The notes under the pieces are model-generated. The model was not told the DNA's origin and searched no databases. It saw only the letters and a list, made by a program, of their open reading frames with translations. A program made the translations under genes and the position numbers. A DNA stretch of 64,000 nucleotides from the NCBI GenBank assembly GCA_024803745.1, contig JANJXV010000043.1, positions 645,001 to 709,000 on the forward strand, given 5' to 3'. Of the stretch, positions 45,371-57,440 are shown piece after piece. The first letter of the stretch is position 1. Each line of letters begins with the position of its first letter. The stretch comes from Megascapheus bottae. Its lineage: Eukaryota > Chordata > Mammalia > Rodentia > Geomyidae.

Positions 45371-46439
45371 GTTAGGGTTATGATGAGGGTGAGGGTGAGG
45401 ATGAGGGTGAGGGTGAAGGCTAGGTTTAGGCTTAGAGTTAGGGTTTGGGTTAGAGTGTTAGGTTTAGAATTAGGTTTGGGGTTAGGGTTACAGGGTTAGG
45501 GTTAGGGTTAGGGTTAGGTTTAGCGGGTGAGGTTTAGGGTTTTGGTTATGGTTAGTGTTAGGTTTAGGGTTAAGTTTAGGGTTAGGGTTAGGGTTAGGGT
45601 TAGGGTGAGGGTGAGTGTGAGGGTGAGGGTGAGGATGAGTGTGAGGGTTAGGATTAGGGTTAGAGTTATGGGTAGGGTTAGGGTGAGGGTGATGCTGAGG
45701 GTTTGGGTGAGGGTGAGGGTTAGGGTTAGGGTGAGGGTTAGGTGAGTGTAAGGGTGAGGGTGAGGATTTTGGTTAGGGTTAGGGTGAGGGTGAGAGTGAG
45801 GGTGAGAGTGAGTGTTAGGGTTAGGGTTAGGGTTGGAGTGTTAGTGTTAGGGTTAGGATTAGGGTAAGGGGTAGAAGGTTAGGGTTATGGTTAGGGCTAG
45901 AGTTAGGGGTTTGGTTTAGGGTTAAGGTGAGGGTGAGGGTTAGGGTTTTGGTGAGGGTGAGGGTGAGGGTTAGGTTTAGGAATAGGTTTAGGGTGAGTGT
46001 GAGGGTGAGCGTGAGGTGAAGGTTAGGGTTAAGGTTAGGGTCAGCGTTAGGGTTAATGTTAGAGGGTTAGGGTTAGGCTTAGGTTTAGGGTTAGGGTTAT
46101 GGTTAGTGTTAGGTTTAGGGTTAGGGTTAGTGTTAGGGTTAGAGTGAGGGTGAGGGTTAGGTTTAGAGGGTTAGTGGTAGTTTTAGGGTTAGGGTTAGAG
46201 GGTTAGGGTTAGGGTTAAGGTTAGGTTTAGCTTTAGGGTTAGAGGGTTAGGTTGAGGGTTAGGGTTAGGGTTATGGTTAGGGTTAGGGTTTGAGGGTTAT
46301 GGTTAGTGTTAGGATTATGGTTAGGTTTAGAGGTTCAGGGTTAGGGTGAAGGTTAGGGTGAGGCTAAGGGTGAGGGTGAGGGTGAGGGTAAGGGTTAGGG
46401 TTAGGGTTAGGGTGAGGGTGAGGGTGAGGGTTAGGGTTA

Positions 46440-47091
46440 TTGTTAGGGTTAGGGTTAAGTTTAGGGTTAGAGGTTAGGATTATGGTTATGGTGAAAGTTA
46501 GGGTTAGGGTTAGGGTTAGTTGTAGGTTTAGGGTTAGACTTAAGGTGAGGGTGAGGGTGATGGCCAAGGTGAGGGTTAGGGTTAGCGTTATGATTAGGGT
46601 GAGTGTGAGGGTGAGGGTGAGTGTGAGAGTGAGGGTTTGGGGTAAGGGTATGGTTAGGGTTAGGCTGAGGGTTAGTGTTAGGGTTAGGGTTAGGGTTAGG
46701 GTGAGTGTGAGGGTGAGGATGAGAGTATGGGTTATGTTTTGGGTTAGGGTTAGGTTTAGGGTGAGGGTGAGGGTGAGGGATAGGGTTAGGGTGAGGCTGA
46801 GGGTGATTGTTAAGGTTAGGATTAGGGTTAGGGTTAGGGTTAGGATGAGGGTGCAGGTGCGGGTGAGGGTGAGGGTAAGGTTTAGGTTTATGGTTAGGTT
46901 TAGGGTTAGGGTTAGGGTTAGGGTTAGGATGAGGGTGAGGGTGAGGTTGAGGGTAAGGTTTAGGATTAGGGTTAGGGTTAGGGTTAGTGTTAGGGTGAGG
47001 GTGAGGGTGAGGGTTAGGTTTAGGGTTAATGTGAGGGTGAGGTTAAGGGTTAGGGTTATGGTTAGGGTTAGGGTGAGGGTTCGGGTGAGGT

Positions 47092-47122
<31 letters not shown>

Positions 47123-47399
47123 TAGTGTTAGGTTTAGGGATAGGGATAGGGTGAATGTGAGGGTGAGGGTGAGGGTGAGGCTGAGGGTGAGGGTTAGGTT
47201 TAGGGTTAGGGTTAGGGTTAGGGTTAGGGTGAGGCTGAGTTTGAGGGTGAGGGTTAGGGTTAAGGTTAGGGTGAGGGTGAGGGTTATTGTTAGGGTTATG
47301 TTTAGGGTTATGGTGAGGGTTATGTTGAGGGTGAGGGTGAGGTTGAGGGTGAGGGTGAGGGTAACGGTGAGGGTTAGGTTAGGGTTATGGTTAGGGTGA
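46440..47399 (+). repeat. Hexamer-coherent TGAGGG-rich segment
   Basis: Almost 1 kb in which insertions or deletions that are not multiples of three are absent or compensated, and TTAGAGGG octamers are nearly missing. It gives the longest plus-strand open frame in the window (319 codons, Val-Arg rich). I do not call it a gene: composition and periodicity explain it. Confidence 0.7.
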
Positions 47400-48679
47400 A
47401 TGTGAGGGTTAAGGTTAGAGGGTTAGGGTTAATGATATGGTTAGGGTTAGTGGGTTAGCGTTAGGGTTAGGGTTAGGGAGAGAGGGTTAGTGTTAGGGTT
47501 AGAGATAGAGGGTTAGGGTTATGGTTAGGGTTAGGGTGAGGTTGAGGGTGAGGGTTAGGGTTAGGGTTAAGTTTATGGTGAGGGTGAGAGTGTCGGTGAA
47601 GGTGAGGGTTAGTGTTAGGTTTCCGGTTAGGGTTATGGTGAGGGTGAGGATGAGGGTGAGGGTGAGTGTTAGGGTTAGGATTATGGTTAGGGTCAGGGTT
47701 AAGATTAGGGTTAGAGGGTAGGGTTAGGGTTAGGTTAAGAGGATTAGGGTAAGAGGGTTAGGGTTAGGGTTATAGTTAGGGTTAGGTTTAGGTGTTAGGG
47801 CTAGGGTTAGAGTTAGGGTGAGGGTGAGGGTGAGGATGAGGCTGAGGGTGAGGGTGAGGTTTAGGGTTAGGGTTATGATTAGGGTTAGTGTTAGTGTGAG
47901 GGCGAGGGTGAGGATGAGGGTTAGGCTTAGTGTTAGGGTTAGGCTGAGGGTGAGTGTTAGGGTTAGGGTTAGGGTTATTATGAGAGTGAGGGTGAGGGTG
48001 TGGGTGAGTGTAAGTTGAGGGTAAGGGTTAGGTTTAGGGTTAGGGTTAGGATTAGGCTTAAGGTGAGGGTGAGGGTGAGGATGAGGGTGAGGATGAGGGT
48101 TACGGTTAGGTTTAGGGTTAGAGGGTTAGGTTTAGGGTTAGGGTTAGAGGGTTAGGCTTAGGGTTAGTGGGTTAAGGTTAAGGTTAGAGTTAGGATTAGG
48201 GTTAGGATTTGGGTGTGGTTGAGGTTGAAGTTGAGGGTGAGCGTTAGTGTTAAGCTTAGGGTTAGTGTTAGGGTTAGGGTGAGGGTGAGAGTGAGAGTGA
48301 GGGTGAGGGTGAGGGTTAGGGTTAGAGTTAGGGTTAGGTTTAGGGGGTTAGGGTTATGGTTATGGTTAGGGTTAGGGTTAGAGTTAGGGTTAGGTTGAGG
48401 GTGATGGTGATGGTGAGGGTGAGGGTTAGGTTTAGGGTTAGAGTTAGTGTGAGGGTATGGGTGATGGTGAGGGTGAGGGTTAGGATTAGGCTTAGGGTTA
48501 TGGTGAGGATGAGGGTGAGGGTTAGGTTTAGGTTTAGTTTTATGGTGAGAGTTAGGGTTAGGGTGAGGGTTAGGATGAGGGTGAGGTTGAGGGTGAGGGG
48601 TAGGGTTAGGGTGAGGGTGAGGGTGAGGGTGAGGGTGAGCGTTAGGGTTAGGGTGAGGGTGAGGGTGAGCTTTAGGGTT

Positions 48680-50971
48680 AGGGTTAGCGTTAGAGGGTTA
48701 GAGTTAGGGTTACGGTTAGGGTTAGGGTTAGGGTTAGAGGGATAGGGTTACCGTTAGTGTTAGGGTTAGGGTTAGGGTTCCGGTTAGGGCTTAGGATTGG
48801 GGTTAGGGGTGGGTTTAGGGTTAGGGTTAGGGTGATGGTGAGGGTGAGGGTTAGGGTTAGGGTTAGTTTTAGGTTTAGGGTTAGGGTTAGAGGATTAGGA
48901 TTATGGTTTGGGTTAAAGGGTTAGGTTAAGGGTTAGGGTTAAGGTTAGGGAGAGGGTTAGGGTGAGGGTGAGGGTGAGGCTGAGGGTTATGGTTATGGTT
49001 AAGGTTAGGGTTAGGGTGAGGGTGAGGTTGCGGATGAGGGTTAGGTTTAGGGTGACGGTTAGGGTTAGGGTGAGAGTGAGGGTGAAGTTGAGGGTTAGGG
49101 TTAGGGTTAGGTTTAGGGTGACACTTAGGGGTTAGGGTGAGGGTTAGGTGAGTGTGAGGGTGAGGAAGACCGTGAGGGTGATTGTTAGTGTTAGGGTTAG
49201 GTTTAGGATGAGGGTGAGTGTGTGGTTTAGGGTTAGGGTTAGGGTTAGGGTTAGAGGATTAGGGATATGGTTAGGGTTAGAGGGTTAGGATTAGGGTTAG
49301 GGTTAGGCTAAGGGTTAGGGTGAGGGATAGGGTGAGGGTCAGGGTGAGCGAGAGGATGAGGGTGAGGATTAGGGTTAGTGTTGGGGATAGTGTTATGGTG
49401 AGGGTGAGGTTGATGGTGAGGGTTAGGTTTAGGGTTAGGATTAGGGTGATGTCTAGTGTTAGGATGAGGGTGAAGGCTAGGGGTAGGGTTAGGGGTAGGG
49501 TGAGGGTGAGGGTGAGGATTAGGGTTAGGGTTAGGGTAATGGTGAGGGTGAGGGTGAGGTTTAGGGTTAGGGTTAGCGTTAGAGGGTTAGGGTTATGGTT
49601 AGAGGGTTAGGGTTATGGTTAGTGTTAGGGTTAGAGTTAGGGTTCCGGTTAGGGGTTAGGGTTGGGATTAGGGGTACGTTTAGGGTGAGGGTGAGGGTGA
49701 TGGTGAGGGTTAGGATTAGTGTTAGGGTTCCGGTGAGGGTGAGGGTTAGGGTTCCGGTGAGGGTGAGGGTTAGGGTTACGGTTAGTGTTAGGTTTAGGTT
49801 TGGGTTAGAGGATTAGGATTATGGTTAGGGTTAGAGGGTTAGGGTTAGGGTTAGGGTTAGGGAGAGGGTTAGGGTGAGGGAGAAGCGGAGGGTGAGGCTG
49901 AGGGTTATGGTTATGGTTAGGGGTAGCATTAGGGTTATGGTGAGGGTGAGGTTGAGGGTGAGGGTAAGGGTTAGGGTTAGGGTTACGGTTACGGTGATGG
50001 TTAGGGTTAGGGTGAGGGTGATGGTTAGGTTTAGGGTTAGAGGGTTAGGGTTAGGGTTATGGTTAGGGGTTAGGGTTGGGGTTAGGGTGAGGGTGAGGGT
50101 GAAGATGAGGGTGAGGGTGAGGTTTAGGGTTAGGGTTAGCCTTAGAGGGTTAGAATTAGGGTTACAGTTAGGGTGAGGGTTAGGGTGATGGTGAGCGTGA
50201 GGTTGAGGGTTATGGTTAGGGTTAGGGTGAGGGTTAGGGTGAGGGTGTGTGAGGTTGAGGGTGAGGTTGAGGGTGAGGTTATGTTTAGGGTTAGGATTAG
50301 GGTTAGGGTTAGGGTAAGGGTTAGGGTGAGTGATAGGGTGAGGGTAAGTGTGAGGATGAGGGTGAGGGTGAGGTTTAGGGTTAGGGTTAGCGTTAGAGGA
50401 TTAGGATTACGGTTACGGTTACGGTTAGGTTTAGAGGGTTAGGGTTAGGGTTAGGGTTAGTGGGTTAGGGTTATGGTTAGTGTTAGGGTTTGAGTTAGGG
50501 TTCCGGTTAGGGGTTAGGGTTGGGGTTAGCGGTAGGTTTAGGGTGAGGGTGAGGGTGATGGAGAGGGTGAGGGTGAGGGTTATGATTAGGGTTAGGGTGA
50601 GGGTGAGGGTGATGGTTAGGGTGAGGGTGAGGGTTAGGGTTAGGTTTAGTGTTAGGTTTAGGGTTAGGGTTAGAGGATTAGGATTATGGTTAGGGTTAGA
50701 GGGTTAGGGTTAGGGTTATGGTTAGGGAGAGGGTTAGGGTGAATGGGAGGGGGAAGGGCAGGCTGAGGGTTATGGTTACGGTTATGGTTAAGGTTAGGGT
50801 TATGGTGTGGGTGACGGTGAGGTTGCGGGTGAGGGTTAGGGTTAGGGTTACAGTTAGGGTTACGGTGACGGTTAGGGTGAGGGTGAGGGTGAGGGTTAGG
50901 TTTAGGGTTAGGGTAAGTGTAAGAGTTAGAGGGTTAGAGGGTTATGGTTAGGGGTTAGGGTTGGGGTTAGG

Positions 50972-51003
<32 letters not shown>

Positions 51004-52513
51004 TAGGTTTAGGGTAAGGGTTTGAGGGTTAGGGTTAGGGTTAGGGTTATTGTTAGGGGTTAGGGTGAGGGTTAGGGTTAGGGTTAGGGTTAGGGTGAGG
51101 GTGAGGTTTAGGGTTATTGTTATGATTAGGGTTATGGTGAGGGATACGGTGAGGGATAGTGTGAGGTTGAGGGTGAAGGTGAGGGTGAGGGTGAGGGTTA
51201 GGGTTAGGGTTATGGTTATGTTTAGGGTGAAGGTGAGGGTTAAGGTTAGTGGGTTAGTGTTAATGATACGGTTAGGGTTAGTGGGTTAGGGTTAGGGTTA
51301 GGCCTAGGGTTAGAGGGGTAGGGTTAGGGTTAGGGTGAGGTTGAGGTGAGGGTTAGGGTTAGGGTTAGGGTGCGGGTGAGGGTGAGGGTGAAGGTGAGGG
51401 TTAGGGTTAGGGTTACGGTTAGGGTTATGGTGAGGGTGAGGGTGAGGGTTAGGGTTAGGGTTAAAGTTATGGTTAGGGTCAGGGTTAGGATTAGGGTTAG
51501 AGTGTAGGATTAGGGTTAGGGTTAGGGTTAGGTTTAGATGATTAGGGTTGGGGTTAGGGTAAGAGGGTTCGGGTTAGGGTTAGGGTTTGAGGATGAGGAT
51601 TATGGTTAGGGTTAGAGGTTTAGGGCAAGGGTTAGGTTTGGGTGAAGATGAGGGTGCGGATGAAGCTAAGGGTGAGGTTGAAGTTTAGGGTTAGGTTTAG
51701 GGTTAGGGTTAGTGTTCGTATGAGGGGAGTGTGAGGGTGAGGGTTAGGGTTAGGATTAGATTGAGGGTGAGGGTGAGTATGAGGGTGAGGGTTAGGTTTA
51801 TGGTTAGGGTTAGTGTTAGGGATAGGCTGATGGTGAGTGTTAGGGTTAGGGTTAGGGTTAGGAGAGGGTGAGTGTGAGGGTGTGGGTGATTGTAAGGATG
51901 AGGGTAAGTGTTAGGTTTTGGGTTAGGATTAGGGTTAGTGTGAGGGTGAGTGTGAGGGTGAGGGTGAGAGTGAGGGTGAGGATGAGGGTGTGGGTTAGGG
52001 TTAGGGTTAGAGGTTGGTTTAGAGGGTTATGATTAGTTTTAGGGTTAGGGTTACGCTTAGGGTTAGTGGGTTAGGGTTAAGGTTAGGGTTTGGATTAGGG
52101 TTAGGGTTAGCTTGTATGTGAGGTTGAAGGTGAGGGTGAGGTTTAGTGTTAAGGTTAGGGTTAGTGTTAGGATTAGGGTGAGGGTGAGGTGAGGGTTAGG
52201 ATTAGTGTTAGGATTAGGGTTAGGATGAGGGTGAGGGTGAGGGTTAGGCTTCGGGTTAGTGTTAGGTTTAGGGTTAGGGTTAGAGGGTTAGGGTTAGGGT
52301 TAGGGTTAGGGTTATCGAGAGGTTTAGGGTGAGGGTGAGGGTGTGGGTGAGGCTGAGGGTTATGGTTATGGTTAAGGTTAGGGTTATGGTGAGGGTGAGG
52401 GTGAGGTTGCGGGTGAGGGTTAGGGTTAGGTTTAGGGATAGGTTAGGGTTAGGCTGAAGGTTAGGGTTAGGGTGAGGGTGAGGTTGAGGGTTAGGTTTAG
52501 GATTAGGGTTAGG

Positions 52514-52545
<32 letters not shown>

Positions 52546-52620
52546 TACGGTTAGGGTTAGGGATAGGTTGAAGGTGAGTGTTAAGGTTAGAGTGTTAGGG
52601 TTAGGGATATGGTTAGGGTT
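48680..52620 (+). repeat. Higher-order repeat of about 0.86-0.92 kb, three to four copies
   Basis: GGGTTCCGGTTAGGG is at 48775, 49640 and 50498 (865 and 858 bp apart) with GTTAGGGTTGGGG-like sequence after it. GGCTGAGGGTTATGGTTA is at 48978, 49896, 50761 and 52351. A GATATGG/GATACGG word followed by TTAGGGTTAGTGGGTTAG is near 47432, 51263 and 52606. A further GGGTTCCGG copy is at 62373. Confidence 0.78.
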
Positions 52621-52632
52621 AGTCGGTTAGGG

Positions 52633-52662
52633 TTAGGCTTAGGCTTAGGCTTAGGCTTAGGC
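52633..52662 (+). repeat. Second run of five TTAGGC units
   Basis: Five exact TTAGGC units follow a GATATGG-type landmark. The paralogous copies near 47.45 and 51.30 kb lack the run; the second has a single TTAGGCCTAGGG instead. The expansion therefore happened after the modules were duplicated. Confidence 0.9.
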
Positions 52663-53404
52663 TTAGGGTTAGTGGGTTCGGTTTAAGGTTAGGGTTAGGA
52701 TTAGGGTTAGGGTTATGGTGTGGGTGAGGTTGAAGGTGAGGGTGAGGGTTAGTGTTAAGGTTAGGGTTAGTGTTAGGTTTAGGGTGAGGGTGAGAGTGAG
52801 GGTGAGGGTGAGGTTGAGGGTTAGTGTTAGGGTTAGTGTTAGGGTTAGAGGGTTAGGGTTAGGGTTATGGATAGAGGGTTAGGGTTAGGGTGAGGGTTAG
52901 GGTGAGGGTGAGTGTGAGGGTTAGGGTTAGGGTGAGGGTGATAGTGAGTGTGAAGGTGAGGATTAGGGTTAGGGTTACGGTTAGGGTTATGGTGACGGGT
53001 GAGGGTAGGCTTAGGGTTAGTGTTATGGTTAGGGTCAGGGTTAGGATTAGGGTTAGAGGGTTAGGATTAGGGATAGTGTTAGAGTTAGTGTTGGGTTTAG
53101 AGGGTTAGGGTTAGGGTTAGGGTTAGAGGTATAGGGTTAGGCTTAGGGTTAGGTTTAGGGCTAGGGTTAGGGTGAGGGTGAGGGTGAGGATGAGTCTGAG
53201 GGGGAGGGTGAAGTTTAGGTTTAGGGTTAGGGATAGTGTTAGTGTGAGGGTGAGGGTGAGGGTGAGGGTTAAGGGTAGGGTTAGGGTTAGGGATTTGTGT
53301 GAGGGTGAGGGTGAGGGTGACCGTTAGGGTTAGGGTTAGGTTTAGGATTAGGGTTAGGGTTAGGTTTAGGGTGAGGTTGAGTGTGAGGGTGAGGGTGAGG
53401 GTTA

Positions 53405-55710
53405 GGGTTAGGGTTGGGGTTAGGGTTAGGGTTAGGGTTAGAGGTCTACGCTTAGGGTTACCGTTACAGGATTAGGGTTAGGGTTAGGGTTATGGCTAGG
53501 AGTAGGGTTAGGGTTAGGGTTAGGGTCAGGGTGAGTGTGAGGGTGAGGGTTAGGATTAAGTTTAGGTTTAGGGTCATGGTTAGGGTTAGAGTGTGGGTGA
53601 TGATGAGGGTTAGGGTTAGGGTTAGGTTTAGTATTAGGGTTAGCATTAGGGTGAGGGTTAGGGTTAGGGTGAGGGTGAGGGTGAGGGTTAGGGTTAGGGT
53701 AAGGGTTAGGGTTAGGGTGTGCGTGAGGGTTATGTTTAGATGGTTAGGGTAAGGGTTACGGTTAGGGTTAGGATGAGGGTGAGGGTGAGGCTGAGGGTTA
53801 GTGTTAGGGTTAGAGGCTTAGGGTTAAGGTTATGTTAGGGTTAGAGGCCTAGGGTTAGGGTTAGGGTTAGGGTTAGGGTGAAGGTGAGGGTTAGTTTTAG
53901 AGGTTGAAAGTTAGGGTTAGGGTTAGTGTTAGGGTTAGAGGGTTAGGGTTAGCGTTAGGGTTAGGGTTAGGGTTAGGGTTAGGGTTAGGGTCAAGGTGAG
54001 GGTTAGTTTTAGAGGTTGAAAGTTAGGGTTAGGGTTAGTGTTAGGGTTAGAGGGTTAGAGTTAGCGTTAGGGTTAGGGTTAGGGTTGGGGTTAGGGTTAG
54101 GGTTAGGGTTAGAGGTCTAGGCTTAGGGTTACGGTTAGAGGATTAGGGTTAGGGTTAGGGTTATGGCTAGGAGTAGGGTTAGGGTTAGGGTTAGGGTTAG
54201 GGTCAGGGTGAGTGTGAGGGTGAGGGTTAGGGTTAAGTTTAGGTTTAGGGTCATGGTTAGGGTTAGAGTGTGGGTGATGATGAGGGTTAGGGTTAGGCTT
54301 AGGTTTAGTATTAGGGTAAGCGTTAGGGTGAGGGTTAGGGTTAGGGTGAGGGTGAGGGTGAGGGTTAGGCTTAGGGTTAGGGTTAGGGTAAGGGTTAGGG
54401 TTAGGGTTTGCGTGAGGGTTATGTTTAGAGGGTTAGGATAAGGGTTATGGTTAGGGTTAGAATGAGGGTGAGGGTGAGGCTGAGGGTTAGTCTTAGGATT
54501 AGAGGCTTAGGGTTAAGGTTAGGGTTAGTGTTAGAGGCTTAGGGTTAGGGTTAGGGTGAACGTGAGGGTTAGTTTTAGAGGTTTAAAATTTGGGTTAGGG
54601 TTAGTGTTAGGGATAGAGCGTTAGGGTTAGCGTTAGGGTTAGGGTTAGGGTGAGGGTTAGGTTAGTGTTATAGTCTTAGGGTTAGGTTTAGCGTTAGCAT
54701 TAGGGTTAGTGTTAGAGGGTTAGGGTTAGGGTTAGGGTTAGGATGAGGGTGAGGGTGAGGGTGAGGGTTAGTGTTAGGGATAGAGGCTTAGGGTTAAGTT
54801 TATGGTTAGAGTTAGAGGTTTAGGGTTAGGGTTAGGGTTAGGGTTAGGGTTAGGGTTAAGGTTAGGGTTAGGGTGAAGGTGAGGGTTAGTTTTAGAGGTT
54901 GAAAGTTAGGGTTAGGGTTAGTGTTAGGGTTAGAGGGTTAGGGTTAGCGTTACAGTTACGGTTAGGGTTCGGGTTAGTGTTAGAGGCTTAGGGTTAGGTT
55001 TAGCGTTAGCGTTAGGGTTAGAGGGTTAGGGTGAGGGTTAGGGTTAGAGCCTTAGGGTTAGGTTTAGGTTTAGGGTTATGGTGAGGATGAGGGTGAGGGT
55101 TAGTGTTAGGGTAAGGGTAAGGGTGTGGGTGAGGGTGAGGGTTAGGGTTAGTGTTAGGGTTGGGGTTAGTGTTAGAGGGTTAGGGTTAGGGTTAGGGTTA
55201 GGATTTGGGTTAGGGTTGGAGTTAGAGATTAGGATTTGGGTTAGGGTTACGTTTAGGGTTAGGGTGAGGGTGAGGGTAAGCGTGAGGTTAGAGTTAGGGT
55301 TAGGGTTAGGTTTGGGTTTAGGGTGAGGTTGCGGGTGAGGGTTAGGGTTATGTTTAGGGTTAGGGTTAGCGTTTGGGTGAGGGTTAGGGTGAGTGTGAGG
55401 GTAAGGGTGAGGGTGAGGGTTCGGCTTAAGGTTAGGGTTAGGGTAAGTGTTAGGGTTAGGGAGTGGGTGAGGGTTATGTTTGGAGGCTTAGGGTAAGGGT
55501 TAGGGTTAGGATTAGGGTTAGGATGAGGGTGAGGGTGAGGGTGAGGGTTAGTGTTAGGGATAGAGGCTTAGGGTTAAGGTTATGGTTAGGGTTAGAGGTT
55601 TAGGGTTAGGGTTAGGGTTAGGGTGAAGGTGAGGATTACTTTTAGAGGTTGAAAGTTAGGGTTAGGGTTAGTGTTAGGGTTAGAGGGTTAGTGTTGCGTT
55701 AGGGTTAGGG
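53405..55710 (+). repeat. Four copies of an AGAGGTTGAAAGTTAG module; 671-bp direct repeat
   Basis: GTTAGTTTTAGAGGTTGAAA and close variants lie near 53890, 54002, 54573, 54887 and 55635. Stretches 53405-53960 and 54076-54640 are nearly identical over their left 400 bp (GAGGTCTA at 53441 and 54112; ATGGCTAGGAGTAGGG near 53490 and 54161; GTGTGGGTGATGATGAGG in both). A nested 112-bp tandem copy (TTAGTTTTAG at 53891 and 54003) separates them. Third and fourth partial copies start with GATAGAGGCTTAGGG near 54780 and 55559. Confidence 0.86.
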
Positions 55711-56199
55711 TTAGGGTTAGGGTTAGAGGCTTAGGCTTAGGGTTAGGGTTAGGGTTAGGGTTAGGGTTTGGGTTAGGTAGAGGGTGAGGGTGAGGTTGAG
55801 GTTGAGGTTGAGGGTTAGTGTTAGGGTTAGGGTTAAGGTTAGGGTAAGGGTTAGGGTTAGGTTGAGGTTGAGGGTGAGTGTGAAGGTTAGGGTTAGGGTT
55901 AGTGTTAGGGTTAGGTTGAGGGTGAGGGGTTAGGGTTAGGGTTAGGGTTATGGGTTATGGTGAGTGTTAGGATGAGGGTTAGGGTGACGGTGAGTGTGAG
56001 TGTCAGGGTAAGGGTTAGGGGTAGGGTTAGGGTTAAATTGAGTGTGAGGGTGAGGGTGAGGGTTAGGGTTAGGGAAAGGGTTGGGTTTAGGGTTATGGTG
56101 ATGGTGAGGGTGAGGGGTTAGGGTTAGGGTGAGGGTTAGCAGTTAGGGTGAGGGTTAGGGTGAGGGTTAGAGTTAGGTTGAGGGTGACGGTGAGGGTTA

Positions 56200-57440
56200 G
56201 GGTTAGGGTTAGGGTGAAGGTGAGGATGAGGGTGAGTGTGAGCGTGAGGGTGAGGGTGTGTGTTAGGGTTAGGGTTATGTTGATGGTGAGGATTACGGTT
56301 AGGATGAGGGTGAGGGTGAGGGTTAGGGTTAGGGTTAAGCTGAGGATGAGTGTAAGGGTTAGGGTTAAGGTTAGGCTGAGGGTGAGTGTAAGGGTTAGGG
56401 TTAGGGTTAGGCTGAGGGTGAGGGTAAGGGTTAGGTTTAGGTTTAGGGTTATGGTTAGAGTTAGGGTGAGGATGAGGGTGAAGGTGAGGGTGGTTGTTAG
56501 GGTTAGGGTTGGGGTAAGGTTTAGGGAGAGGGTGAGGGTGAGTATGAGGATTAAGGTTAGGGTTAGGGTTAGGGTGAGGGTGAGGGTTAGGGTTAGGGTT
56601 AAGGTGAAGGTGAGGATGAGGGTGAGGGTGAGCGTGAGGGTGAGGGTGTGTGTTAGGGTTAGGGTGATGGTGATGGTGAGGGTTACGGTTAGGGTGAGGG
56701 TGAGGGTTAGGGTTAGGGTTAGGTTTATGGTTAGGTTTAGGGTGAGGATGAGGGTGAAGGTGAGGGTGGGTGTTAGGCTTAGGGTTGGGGTTAGGTTTAG
56801 GGTGAGGGTGAGGGTGAGTATGAGGAATTAGGGTTAGGGTTAGGGTTAGGGTGAGGGATAGGGTTAGGGTTAGGGTGAGGGTTAGGGTTATGGTGAGGGT
56901 AAGGGTGAGGTTGAGGGTGAGGGTGAGGGTGAAGGTTAGGGTTAGGGTTAGAGTGTTAGGGTTACGGTTAGGGTTAGGGTTACAGGGTTAGGGTTAGGGT
57001 TAGGGTTAGGATTAGATGGTTAGGTTTAGGGTTATGGTTAAGGTTATGTTTATGGTTAGGGTTAGGGTGAAGGTTAGGGTTAGGGTTAGGGTGAGGGTGA
57101 GGGTGAGGGTTATGGTGAGGGTAAGGGTAAGGGTGAGGGTGAGGGTGAGGGTGAAGGTTAGGGTTAGGGTTAGGGTTAGAGGGTTAGGGTTACGGTTAGG
57201 GTTAGGGTTTCAGGGTTATGGTTATGGTTAGGGTTAGGGTTAGAGGGTTAAGTTTAGGGATATGGTTATGGTTATGGTTAGGATTAGGGTTAAGATTAGG
57301 GTTAGGCTTAGGGTTAGGGTTAGGGGTAGGGTGAGGATGAGCGTGAGGGTGAGGGTGTGTGTTAGGATTAGGGTTATGGTGATGGTGAGGGTTACAGTTA
57401 GAGTGAGGGTGAGGGTTAGACTTAGGCTGAGAGTGAGTAT
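56200..57440 (+). repeat. 390-bp direct repeat with third partial copy
   Basis: GAGCGTGAGGGTGAGGGTGT followed by GTGTTAGG lies near 56240, 56630 and 57339; the GTGTGTGTT core is at 56256, 56646 and 57355, 390 and 709 bp apart. Each is followed by GATGGTGAGG-TTAC sequence. 390 bp is 65 hexamers, so the first pair kept register. Confidence 0.75.
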
